Assembly (NCBI GenBank): GCA_030280995.1
Contig: JASXTE010000002.1
Location: forward strand, 42,182,683 to 42,246,682
Direction of reading: 5' to 3'
DNA from: Hemileia vastatrix
Taxonomy: Eukaryota; Basidiomycota; Pucciniomycetes; Pucciniales; Zaghouaniaceae
DNA length: 64,000 nt
Of the stretch, positions 44,264 to 54,235 are shown one piece after another. The position numbers and the translations under genes were made by a program. The notes beneath the pieces are model-generated. The model had not been told where the DNA came from, did no database searches, and worked only from the letters and a program-made list of their open reading frames with translations. Positions within the stretch are counted from its first letter, which is position 1. Every line of letters starts with the position of its first letter.

Positions 44264-45261
44264 TTGTTGCTGCATGTTATTGTGCTGAGAGAGAAGGCAG
44301 TGGCATTTTTTGAAGAGGAAAGGGGTGTTTTGAAACACTATTATGGGGAACCTTACTTGATTCCTGTGGTTTGTCATGAACCTTGGCAAATCAAACCTAT
44401 TCCAATTCCTGCTGCTATACGTGATTATTCTGTGGAGATTGTTAGGGAAAGAGTCAGGACTGGATTGTATGAACAATAAACTTCTAGTTACTCAAGTCTG
44501 GTGTTCTGTGTTAAAAAACAGAATAGAAAACTCAGGGTGGTACATGATCTTAGAGCCCTGAATAGAGTAACTATCAAGAATGCGGGGATGCCGCCAAGTG
44601 CAGAAGACTTTGTGGAAGCCTTTTCTGGAAGGGTGTGTTATGGTTTGGGTGATATTATGGGTGGTTATGATGAAAGGGAACTTCACACTGATTCACAGCC
44701 ACTCACAACATTTGAGACTCCTATTGGGAGATTTCAGCTCACTAGGTTTCCTCAAGGAGAAACTAATTCAGTAGCAGTTTATCAAGCACAAATGGCTTGG
44801 ATTTTACAGGATGAGGTACCTACTCATTCTGGTATTTTTATTGATGATGGTGGAATTAAAGGACCCTCCACTGATTATGGAAATTAAGTGCTGAAAGAAA
44901 ACCCAGGTATAAGGAGGTTTGTTTGGGAATATGTAATTACTCTGGAGAGAGTATTGTTTAGAATTGAAGAGTCTGGTTGGCCATTTCTGGGTCAAAGTTT
45001 TGCTGTTGTGTTCTGTCTCTGGAAATTCTTGGGCATGTGGTATGTAAATAAGGGAGGATTATGGTAAAGAAGAAAGTTAATAAAATTCAGTCATGGCCAA
45101 GGCCTAAAAATACTACTGAAGTCAGAGGATTTTTGGGAGTTTCTGTATATGTCAGGAATTTCATTAAAGATTTTTCTTTGTTGGTTTCACCTTTAAGGAG
45201 GTTTACCAGGAAAGATGCAGAGTGGGAATAGACTGAAGAGTGTGAAGAGGCCTTTCAGAAG
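44264..45261 (+). pseudogene. Element E reverse transcriptase
   Basis: Pieces: 44264-44479 (FFEEERGVLKHYYGEPYLIP), 44501-44887 (LRVVHDLRALNRVTIKNAG, YGLGDIMGGYDERELH, FPQGETNSVAVYQ, catalytic FIDDGGIKGP) and 44888-45240 (RT connection, RPKNTTEVRGFLGV). FIDD keeps both aspartates. Stops at 44477, 44885 and 45229 break it. Confidence 0.82.
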
Positions 45262-45903
45262 TTGAATAAGGTGGTGGGTGAAGATATTATTCTCCACAAG
45301 TTGGATTATGGTATAGAGGCTGGAAAAATTTATCTGGCGGTGGACTCAAGTCATATTGATGCTGGTGCTGTTTTATCTCAGGAAGATAAATCTGGGAAGG
45401 TCAGGCCTGTAAGGTTTGAGTCTGTGGTTTTTAATGAGGTGGAATCTTGGTACTCTCAGCCAAAGTTGGAATTGTGAGGTGTAGAAAAGATCTTAAAGAA
45501 GCTACAAACTATTTTGTGGGTGCAGCATTTTGAGCTTCAGGTGGACGCTAAATCTCTGGCTCAAATGATCAACACACCTAGTCTTCCAAATGCCCCAGTG
45601 ACTAGGTGGGCGGCGTTTATTCAACATTTTTCTTTTGACCTGGTGCACAAGCCAGGTAAAACTTTTACAATGCCAGATGGATTGTCAAGAAGACCGACAA
45701 CAAATGAAGATTCTGATCCTGAAGAGTTTGACAAAGATTTCCCAGTAGTTAGAGCTAGCACAAAGGGTGATGAAGATTTTTATCTCCTCCCCCATGAGGC
45801 TAATTTGGATGATTGTTCTCTCCTCCTCCAAGATGATAAACTGGATGTTTCTTATCTTGATTCTGGTGATCAGAATGTTTTCTTGATAAAGATGGGGCTG
45901 TAG
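45262..45903 (+). pseudogene. Element E RNase H and following linker
   Basis: KIYLAVDSSHIDAGAVLSQED, QPKLEL, stop at 45475, then FELQVDAKSLAQMI: all three acidic residues present. 45514-45903 continues (KTFTMPDGLSRRP) into an acidic linker with the hairpin motif at 45786 and a degenerate one near 45823. Confidence 0.8.
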
Positions 45904-47376
45904 TTTGGGATGGCTCAAATCTGGAGAATGGCCTGTTTGTTAGTGAACTGAATTCTCATGGGATTTAGTGGAATGGAAGGGAATTACCAAAGTTTAGAGA
46001 TTGGTGTCCTGGATGGGCCGGTTTTATGGCTCATTTGTACACTAGTTATTTTATGATAGGGTTGTACCCTTGAATGTTGTGTTATTAAATTTTGAAGATA
46101 AGACCTGGGGTCAGGCTGGGTTTTATTTTATTTTGGTTGAATATCTGCTAACCTTGGAGAGGCCAGATATTTGTGATGATAATACTTGGTTGGCAATCAA
46201 GAAGAAAAGTCCTGGATTCTATGTGTCAGGAAGAAGGTTGATGAGGAGGAGGAATCCAAATCCTCAAGTTGTGGTGACTCAGAAGAAGGTTCAAGAGTTG
46301 GTGCTAAAGTCTTTACATGAAGACCTTGGTCATAGAGGCTTTGGGGAGACTTATAGAAGAGTAGCTGACAGATATTGGTGGCCAGGTATGAAGTTGGCTG
46401 TGCAGGGTTGGGTTTAACCTTGTGAAGAATCTCAAAGAAGAATTCACTTGAAACATAAAGAGGTTGGCTGTGCTACTGGTGAATCAACTGTGTTTGGAAG
46501 ATTCAGTTTGGATGCTGTCCATATTAAAAAGGGAAGGTATAAATACTTGATTGTTGCCAGGGATAATTTGTCTGGCTGGGTGGAGGAAGGGCCTCTGGTT
46601 GATTTGACTGCCAAGAATGTGGCAGAATTTTTGAAGAAGGAATAGGTATTTAGATATGGGTCGATGAAGCTGGTGACTGTTGATGGTGGGCCAGAGTTTG
46701 GAGCTGAATTCAAAGAAGCTGTGGCAAGTGTTGGTTCTAAAGTCAGGGCGGCTACACCTTATTATCCTGAAGCTGAAGGCATGGTTGAATGAGGCCATCA
46801 AGTTATCAAGAATGCTTTGGTGAAGATGTGCAAAGATAGTGCTGAAAAATGGAGGCATTATTTACCTTTGGTTTTTTTTGCTGATAGAGTCACTGTAAAG
46901 AGGACAACTTTCAATTCTCCTTATGAACTAATTATTGGTCAGAAAGCTGTTCTACCAGTGGATTTGGAAGCTGTCTCTTATCTTGGAATTGACTGGGATG
47001 ATGTGTTCTCAACAGAAGATTTGCTCTGTGCCCGGATGCAACAGTTCGAATGTAGAGAGGAATGTCAAAAGAAGGCATACTCTAGAATGATGAAGATAAG
47101 AAATCAATCAATCAGATACTGGGACCAGAAGTTTGCTCATAGACTCAGGAATCCCTTATAACCTGGTTTCTTGGTTTTGGTGTATAATAGAAGTTTGGAG
47201 AGTCAGTGGGGACAATTTTTTGCTGAAAGATGGAATGGACCTTACAGAGTCAGATCTCAAGTTTCTGGAGGCTCTTATAGTTTGGAAGAGTTTTTTGGTG
47301 CAGTCTTAAAGAAGAGAGTGGCTGCTGATCAGGTGAAGAGGTTTTACCCTAGAGGCACAAGAAGTGAAGAAGACTG
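45904..47376 (+). pseudogene. Element E integrase
   Basis: 46070-46417: linker (FEDKTWGQAGFYF) and zinc-binding HEDLGHRGFGETYRR, WWPGMKLAV. 46448-46645: catalytic FSLDAVHIKKGRYKYL. 46650-46800: VDGGPEFGAEFKEA and EGMVE, stop, GHQ (Glu present, TGA right after). 46817-47376: FNSPYELIIGQKAVLPVDLEA and the C-terminal RWNGPYRV. Broken by at least four stops. Confidence 0.8.
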
Positions 47377-47514
47377 ACTCCACAATGAGGATAAACTATG
47401 GACCATTCTTTAATTTTGGATTTTTTTGTGGTGATGCTGTGCATCTGTTTGTTGGAAACTTTTGTTAGAAGGTACCCATGGGTGGTTCTTCTAGATTTTA
47501 TCTTGGCAAGTGTT

Positions 47515-47555
47515 GGGGTGACTGATGGGCTGGCTGCTCTATCAACAGTTACCCC
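47515..47555 (+). ncRNA. 3' region stem-loop, copy 1 in E
   Basis: GGGGTGACT and AGTTACCCC pair (one G-T) around a loop gatgggctggctgctct. Not a free RNA gene; a structured element in the retroelement transcript is proposed. Confidence 0.5.
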
Positions 47556-47773
47556 AGATTGTCTGTTTCCAACCCCTTCTATTAATTTGGATGAACCCTA
47601 GTATTGGTTTTTCTTCACAGGTTTTAGTCCCCTATGACTTTAAACTAGAAATTTCTTTTGGTCTTCAAGTGCCGGTCTCTTCACGCTTATTGGTTTTGGT
47701 TTTTTGTGTGGATTTTGTGTTTTTGTTAGAAGGTACCCAGGGGGGGCTTCTAGATTTTTTTTTGGAAAGTGTG

Positions 47774-47815
47774 GGGGTAACTGATGAGCTGGCTGCTCTG
47801 TAGAACAGTTACCCC
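47774..47815 (+). ncRNA. 3' region stem-loop, copy 2 in E
   Basis: GGGGTAACT and AGTTACCCC form a perfect 9-bp stem with loop gatgagctggctgctct. Paralogue of 47515 by a tandem duplication of about 258 bp. Confidence 0.55.
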
Positions 47816-48441
47816 ATAATGTATGTTTCAATTATTTTATTTTTCCTAGTTAAATCCGAGTTCTGGTTTTGTTATTCAGGTTTTAGTCCACTATGACTTT
47901 AAACTGGCTTTGGATGGGTTCTTTGTTTTCCTTGGAGTGGCGGCGGATCACTGGTGGTCTCCCATTATTTTTACTTATTGGAGGGAGCCCACCCAGTGAT
48001 CATTTCTTTGGAATGGATTTTTTCTTTTTCTTTCTTCTGATTTTTTGTGTTTATGGTTGTGATAGATAGTAGTTTTTATTTTTTTCTTTTAATTTTTTAT
48101 GGGGGTTATTAGGATGTAAAGAGGTAAAAATCACAAAATTATGGTGTACCACATCAGGGCCACCTGGATGTGGGCAAGCATTGGAGGGGAAAGGCTCATC
48201 AATTGGCCGGGCAATGCTATTTTCTTTTTCATTTATATCATTTATTTCTGTCTTTCATTTTTTATTATTTTCTTTAATTTCAAATTTTTTATCATTAATC
48301 ATTTAAAGATATTTAATTGTGTTCTACATCAAGGTGCACTTGAATGTGTGTAAGGTATCAGGGGATCAGCTCATCAATTGGCTGGGGGATACCATTTGGA
48401 ATAATTATTAGGGGGTATCAATTTTCAGGGATCCACAATTA

Positions 48442-48589
48442 GGGATCAGGAATTTTTTTTGCCCAGATCCAACATTATTAATTGTGGAAGATTCTTATCC
48501 ACTAGCCCCAGGGCTAGTGGATAAGGAATCCACGATAATACATTATCCCACCTCTTATACCCCAATTTCCATTCCTAATTCCTGATCCC
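48442..48589. mobile_element. 148-bp foldback (inverted-repeat) element
   Basis: Ends GGGATCAGGAATT and AATTCCTGATCCC are inverted. The centre is a near-perfect palindrome (TTATCCACTAGCCC, ca, GGGCTAGTGGATAA at about 48495-48524). No clear target duplication. Non-coding. Confidence 0.65.
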
Positions 48590-48852
48590 AAACTCATCAC
48601 ATCCATGATGGATTTTTAAGAAAGTCACATGACTTATAATTGCTGATGCCATCCTTAAGTCTCTCCTCACTCTATGCTACTTAATTTTGGTGGCGAACAC
48701 TTAAGTTTTTTTTCTATCTACACACACCAACTGCACATTTGGCAGTGAATTCCCACTTCCCACTCATCACCTACAACTTCCACTGACCTCATTTTTTATC
48801 ATTTTTTTACCCATCTTTTTAGTGTATTTATGCTACTTTATTCAGCACCTTA
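48590..48852. other. AT-rich spacer, nothing recognised
   Basis: No ORF or repeat seen between the foldback element and the microsatellite. Confidence 0.4.
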
Positions 48853-49643
48853 ACCTCCACCTCCTTGCCACCACCACCACCTCCTCTTCTCCACCAACTC
48901 CACCTCCACCTCCTCCTCTTCCTCCTCCTCCACCCCCTCCCCACCACTTCCACCACCACCTCCTCTTTGCCACCACCACCACCACCACCTCTACCTCCTC
49001 CACCCCCTCCCCACCACCTCCTCCTCCTTGTCACCTCCTCCTTCTCCCCACCACCTCCACCTCCTCCTCCACCACCTCCACCTCCACCTCCTTGCCACCA
49101 CCACCACCACCATCTCCTCTTCGCCACCAACTCCACCTCCACCTCCTCCACCTCCACCTCCTCCACCTCCACCTCCTCCACCTCCACCTCCTCCACCTCC
49201 ACCCCCTCCCCACCCCCTCCTCCTCTTTGCCACCACCTTCACCTCCTCCTCTTTGCCACCACTACCACCACCTCCTCACCACCACCACCACCTCCAACTC
49301 CTTGCCACCACCACCACCTCCAACTCCTGGCCACCACCATCTCCTCCATCTCCAACTCCTGGCCACCACCATCTCCTCCACTTCTACCCCCTCTCCTCCA
49401 CGTTCACCACCTCCTCTTTGCCACCACCACCACCTCCACCTCCACCTCCTCGCCACCACCACCACCACCACCACCTCCTCCTCCTTGTCACCACCACCAC
49501 CTCCTCCTCCTCAACACCACCACCACCTCCACCTCCTCGCCACCACCACCTCCTCCTCCTCCTCCTCCTCCACCCCTTTGCCACCACCACTTCCACCTCC
49601 TTGCCACCACCTTCACCTCCACCTCCTTGCCACCACCATCTCT
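48853..49643. repeat. 790-bp CCT/CCA microsatellite
   Basis: Almost pure CCACCTCCT-type trinucleotide mixture, with a regular 15-bp unit (CTCCACCTCCACCTC) at about 49134-49200. All reading frames stay open by composition (poly Pro/Ser/Thr/His/Leu forward, Gly/Arg/Glu/Val reverse), so the long ORFs are not evidence of genes. The minus strand is rich in GG runs. Confidence 0.9.
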
Positions 49644-50251
49644 TAAATGTGTGTGCATGCATGAAAATATTGTCTTCATTTCATCTAGTAAGTTAATTAT
49701 AGCCAATCATCATTCTGACTCTGAATTTTGTTCTTCTCTGGGGTACCTATTTGAAAAAACATTTTGAACTCAAAGATATCTCTGTACGGATGCATGTTGA
49801 CCTCATACACTCAACTGGGCCCAAAATCGAGGACTAAAAATATTTCACTATTGGTAATTCAGCCTCAATATAGTTTGAAACATAGCAAACTTATTGTCTT
49901 ATCACCGTTACAGAATTGACAGTAACAAAGATCCAGCTTTTCCCTAAAAAGTATGGGGATTAGAGTTTTCATCAAAAAAATTATATTTTTTCATAAATTA
50001 TTAATAAATATTTTATATTTATCAATTTCCTCAAGATAAGTGATGAGCCAATAATCTTTGGTTGTATAACAGGTAATCATGATAACATTTATTTGTTTCA
50101 TGGGGTTCCTCTTGCCTATACCTGTGAAAAGTCCCAAACCTTTGTTTCTAGACTTGGTCTGCATTTTGGCTTATGGAATTGTCATTACTTTAAACTAGGG
50201 AAATTGATATATATTAGATATTTATTTAATAATTTATGTAATAATATTAAA
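49644..50251. other. AT-rich spacer, nothing recognised
   Basis: Short ORFs only. No homology within the window was seen. Confidence 0.4.
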
Positions 50252-50695
50252 TTTAGATGACTTCCACCCCTTACTTCAATAAAATGCAGGGGGGGTATTG
50301 CCAAATTTTCAAATCTGACATGTGAAATTGATGACTTAGAAAAATTTTGGTGATACCCACCCCTTGCTTCAATAAAATGCAGGGGAGAGTATTGCCAATT
50401 TTTTAAAACAGATATAGAATTTTTTTGACTTGTAAATATTTTGGTGAAAATTTTTTGGTGATACCTGTCCCTTACTTCAATAAAATCCATGGGGGGTTTT
50501 GCCAAAATTTCTTATAAGACTTGTGAAATTCTTGACATGTAAGAATTTTTGGGATACCGGTAAAATGCAGGGGGTAGTAAAGCCAAAGTTTCATATAAGA
50601 CTTTCAAGATTCATGACATGAAAGAATTTTGGTGATACTCACCCCTTACTTCGAAAAAATCCAGGGGTGGGGGATTGTCAAATTTTCAAAGGAGA
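50252..50695 (-). repeat. Tandem array, about 105-bp unit, next to Plavaka
   Basis: Four or five units with ttttggtgatacc, accccttacttcaataaaatgcagggg and ttgccaaattttc start near 50256, 50352, 50460, 50545 and 50630. Located downstream (3') of the minus-strand transposase genes. CACTA elements often carry subterminal repeats, so these may be the transposon end; no terminal inverted repeat was found. Confidence 0.6.
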
Positions 50696-50906
50696 CATGA
50701 AAATTTTATTTAAAAAACAAATATTTAACATTAAATACAAAAATTCAAGTAATGATTGATAGAGTAATGAAATACAGGAAATTATTGTAAATTTTATGTA
50801 CAAATAAATATGAACAGTTGAAGTGTGAGAGAAATAAAACAAACTAGTCATCCAAAAATTTCTTTAAATGTTCAATTTTCTCAACAGATTTATTAGCTTT
50901 AACACA

Positions 50907-51480
50907 TTATATCAAGAAATCTTTCTTTTTGGAATTTTCTTCATGATCAAACTTATATTTCATCTGCTCTAATAGGTTTTGATGTTCCAGTGTTTTCTCC
51001 TCTTTTTTTGATTTTTCAATACTTAGAGTTAACTCAAAATTCTTCTCCTCCAAATCTTGGGCCCAACCATCCTTCCATAAAGAGAGCTCATACTTCCTCT
51101 CCTCCAAATCTTGGGCCCAATCATCCTTCCGTAAAGAGAGCTCATACTTCCTCTCTTCCAAATCTTGTAGCCTATCATCCCTCCTTAAAGAGAGCTCATA
51201 TTTCTTCTTTTCAAAGCCTAGAGTCTCTTTAGCAATTTCTACATGTTCTAGAGTGAAAATAAAAATTAATATAAAGTGGAAGAGAAGTAGAGCAAGGTAA
51301 TAAGAGGTATGGTATCACTTACCAGCATCACGTTTCTCTAAAAATTGTTCCATAGATGAAAAAGGTGTTTGTGATGAAGTATCACTTTTTCCTCTCACAG
51401 GGGGGAAAAAATGAGGACTTGTAGGCAAGTGGTTTTTTTGTATTTCTGACTAACCTTGCTGTAACCTGGTTAGAACTTCA
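50907..51480 (-). CDS. Coiled-coil protein with 18-aa repeats, spliced
   Basis: Two exons on the minus strand around an intron at 51248-51322 (GTAAGT...TCTAG, 75 nt). The first reads PPVRGKSDTSSQTPFSSMEQ and FLEKRDA; the second HVEIAKETLGFEKKKYELSL and then three 18-residue repeats of the type LEERKYELSLRKDDWAQD. The end is a Lys/Glu-rich coil with a stop at 50907. The true start is not clear; upstream register has a stop near 51453. It lies just downstream of Plavaka in the same direction, so it may be an accessory gene of that transposon. Function not known. Confidence 0.55.
51248..51322 (-). other. Predicted 75-nt intron in the coiled-coil gene
   Basis: GTAAGT begins at 51322 on the minus strand and the acceptor TCTAG ends at 51248. 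Removing it keeps the open frame. Confidence 0.6.
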
Positions 51481-52294
51481 AGTGATCCATATTCAAAACT
51501 GCCTCTCATGAATCAGGGAGTGAAATTTGGAGTCCATACTTTTTACTTTTATTAGTTAGCTCAATCACTGGCAGTAAATATTTGTATATATATTTATTTT
51601 CCACAAAAAATATACAATTCTAAAACCACATTAAAAATCAGAATAGCTGCTGGCTATATTTTTTAATGATATCATACAACAAGTATTTGAGAAAACATTT
51701 GCAAAACCACTAGGATGTGTAGTTTTTGAAACATGACCAATAGTTTCCTTTCTATTCATAACTACTTTTTTTGACCATTTATCATAGCACCAAAAAACAT
51801 TAAGCCCAGCTTTTAAATAAGGATTTTCAATTTTAGGATCCACAAAGTCATATAAGCCAAATAAAATAAAATTTTGACCTGAAAATGTTGTTGACTGCCA
51901 CATTTTCAATATAACCCCAAAAACATTTCCTTTTGATGAATTTACCTCAACATTTCCATTTCCTTGATTTGTTGAATATAATGAGTAGCTTTTTCCATCC
52001 AGTAACAAGTTATCTACTTCAATAATTTGAGGTGATAGAATTTGAAATGAAACAGATGGTTGATTTTTTTTAAAAATACTGGAAAATATTTTTTATGATC
52101 AATCATTTTGAGATACTCTATCCACAATTCATAGTCTTCACACAGTAGTTGAGATGATTTTGAGGGAATTTTTCTTTTCTCTGAACTGAAGACATTTTTC
52201 ATTTCATTCTAAAATTGATTATTAGTTCTGTCCATTAATGATTGAAGCTGACCGGTCAAAATAAACCTTTTCATAATGGTCTTGTCCATTTGAT

Positions 52295-52349
52295 CTTTAA
52301 AAAAAATGAAATTAAAGAAGTTAAGTAGCTTTAATTAAGGAAAACATAC
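52295..52349 (-). other. Predicted 55-nt intron in Plavaka transposase
   Basis: GTATGT at 52349 to TTAAAG ending 52295 on the minus strand. It joins SSITANNKT to QMDKTIMKRFILTGQL. Confidence 0.55.
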
Positions 52350-52908
52350 ATGTTTTATTATTGGCTGTAATGGAGCTTAACATTCCATTTATACACTCGT
52401 AGGCCCATGCTGCAGTTGATGGTGCTGGCCCAAATCTTCTCAGAACTTCAGGAAAATGTTGTGCTAAGTGGATGTTTGGCTTTATATTGATATCTGGCCA
52501 AAATTCCTTAAGACACTTCATATAATCTTTTAACTGACCTTGAAGAGATGAAATTTGAGCTTCACGTATCTCTAAGGAAGTCAGAATATTGATTATTGAA
52601 ACCACCAGTGAAAGATATTTAATCAACTTCTTCTCTCGTGCTTCAGAATTTTCAATAGCCCAAACTGGTATCAAAGCTGCCACATAGTAAATTTTACATA
52701 GTACAAACCATTCAGTAGCTTTAAGATATGTACCAGCCTCTCCTAGACTACTAGGAACATGGGTTAGCCATGAAGGGGTCTTAGTATTGCAGATACAGGT
52801 TTGAACAATTAACAATTCACTCAATTGTAGACACAAATTATCTGTTGATGCATCTGGGTTTTGTGCTGGTTTCAAAGTGACTTTGGGTCTTGATAAATCT
52901 GAATATTT

Positions 52909-52978
52909 CTGAAAGGTGTGATCTACAAAAATATTTTGAGATACAATTTTCATCTAATAATAGATCATTTTAACTTAC
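52909..52978 (-). other. Predicted 70-nt intron in Plavaka transposase
   Basis: GTAAGT at 52978 to TTTCAG ending 52909 on the minus strand. It joins a Ser/Lys-rich linker to KYSDLSRPKVTLKPAQN. Confidence 0.6.
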
Positions 52979-54235
52979 TTGAACTGGAAAAATTGGATCT
53001 AGAATCATTTTCATCCAAACAGATATCTTTAGGAAGTTGATTGTGACTTTTTGATGGACCATCCGTTTTTACTTTCTTGACCTGCTCATGAAAACTAACT
53101 TGATGAGAAGGTTTACGTTTAAAAAATTTTCGCGGAGGTAGAAGTAGACAAACAGAACTTTTTGATTTATTAGCTTTTCTTGAAGGTTGAGAGGATGAAT
53201 GAGGGTAAGAAGGAGACTTTTATTTTTTCTTTTCAGTTGAAAACAAATATATGAAATCACTAGAGGCACTAGAAAATGAATTTTGGCTTGATATGGAAGG
53301 ATTCGGATCGAAATCATTAAAGCCTCTTTTTGATATATTTTTCTTTTGTTTTTGAATTTTTTCTCCAGCCACATGTATCTGAAGGTACCTTTTGCTGAAG
53401 TCCTTTGCCATTCCAAGGAGTAAGCAGTGCATCAACTCAATTCCAACAAATGAAATTGGTTTCCAATATGTAAGCTGAAGAAGTGATGAATATCGTAAAC
53501 CTTTACTCTCCAAGATTTCTTTCCTTTCTTGTGCACTGGAAGCAGTTTTCCATTTGAGAGTGTATGTGCATTAGTGAGAATCATTCCGAGAAAGAAATTC
53601 AGAAGGAGTTTTGCCAGATTTCAGTTCCTCCTTTGAAATGTAACAAAAATGGCATGGGATGTTAGAGCTATAGCTAAAAAATCCTGAAAGCTTCTGGATA
53701 GCTGGAAGATTTCCAATCAAAGGAAATATTGCTGCATGGATTAACCGTCCATTTGGGTGATTATAAGTCTTGGAGAAAAAAATCCTTTCCACAAGGCAAG
53801 AAGTTCGTCCAAAAGTGGTGTAATAACGTGATTACAATGGTCCAAACTGGGTTCATGAGGCCCAGGTGTAATTCCGGCCAAAAAGACATGTTGCTTTTTA
53901 TATCGTAAATTAGGTGGGAGATTAAGACAAATCAGTATGATTGAACCAAATGATACCTTATTATGACCACCAATTTTGTTCCCAAATGGATTAAACCAAT
54001 CCATATACAAACTAAAAACCAAATTCCAACTTTTTTTTGTATAATAACCTCCACTAGAATCTTTAAATTCTTTCCACACTGACCCATCCCATACGTCACA
54101 CATTTTTCCACGTTTCTGCAATGGTCTTCTCAAAGAAGTGTTGAGATCATCCTCAAATCCAGGAAGAAGTAGAAGACTTTGTGGTAGCATAAAGTTTAGT
54201 ATGGCACTTAAAATATGTAACTGGAGTTATTATGG

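Larger units (their letters stand above)
34569..48441 (+). mobile_element. Element E: D/E/F-family gypsy element, with nested copia
   Basis: 5' LTR (34569-35005 plus 40028-40686), PBS, gag, protease, RT, RNase H, integrase and a long structured 3' region, all plus strand. The LTR is split by a copia element. No 3' LTR was found before the foldback element at 48442. Numerous stops and shifts disable it. Confidence 0.85.
47377..48441 (+). other. Element E structured 3' region
   Basis: No long ORF. It holds the hairpin motif (47379, 47626, 47885), a stem-loop with 9-bp stem in two tandem copies (47515-47555, 47774-47815), a GATCACTGG...CCAGTGATC stem (47946-48002) and a CCACATC...GATGTGG stem (48149-48173). 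The order is shared with F 63244-63930. It ends in a ggctggggga tract that may be the polypurine tract, but no LTR follows. Confidence 0.65.
51631..54190 (-). pseudogene. Plavaka-type (CMC/CACTA-like) transposase, damaged
   Basis: Minus strand. 54190-53741: VWDGSVWKEFKDSSGG, FSLYMDWFNPFGNKIGG and LAGITPGPHEPSLDH, the typical Plavaka core. Then GRLIHAAIFPLIGNLPA, a CHFCY zinc-type pair, YWKPISFVGIELMHCLLLG, and after two introns KPNIHLAQHFPEVLRRFGPA and AYECINGMLSSI. The C-terminal domain is 51631-52200. Damage: a one-base shift in a run of seven A (53775-53781), a stop near 53571, a stop at about 53220 and a shift near 52014. Such enzymes cut and paste DNA with CACTA-like ends. Start at 54190 (ATG) is the first in frame. 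Confidence 0.8.

Noticed and set aside
48822..49767. Long ORFs rich in Pro, Ser, His (plus) and Gly, Arg, Glu (minus)
   Set aside because: They come from the CCT/CCA microsatellite, which has no stop codons in most frames; no start context, domain or homologue.
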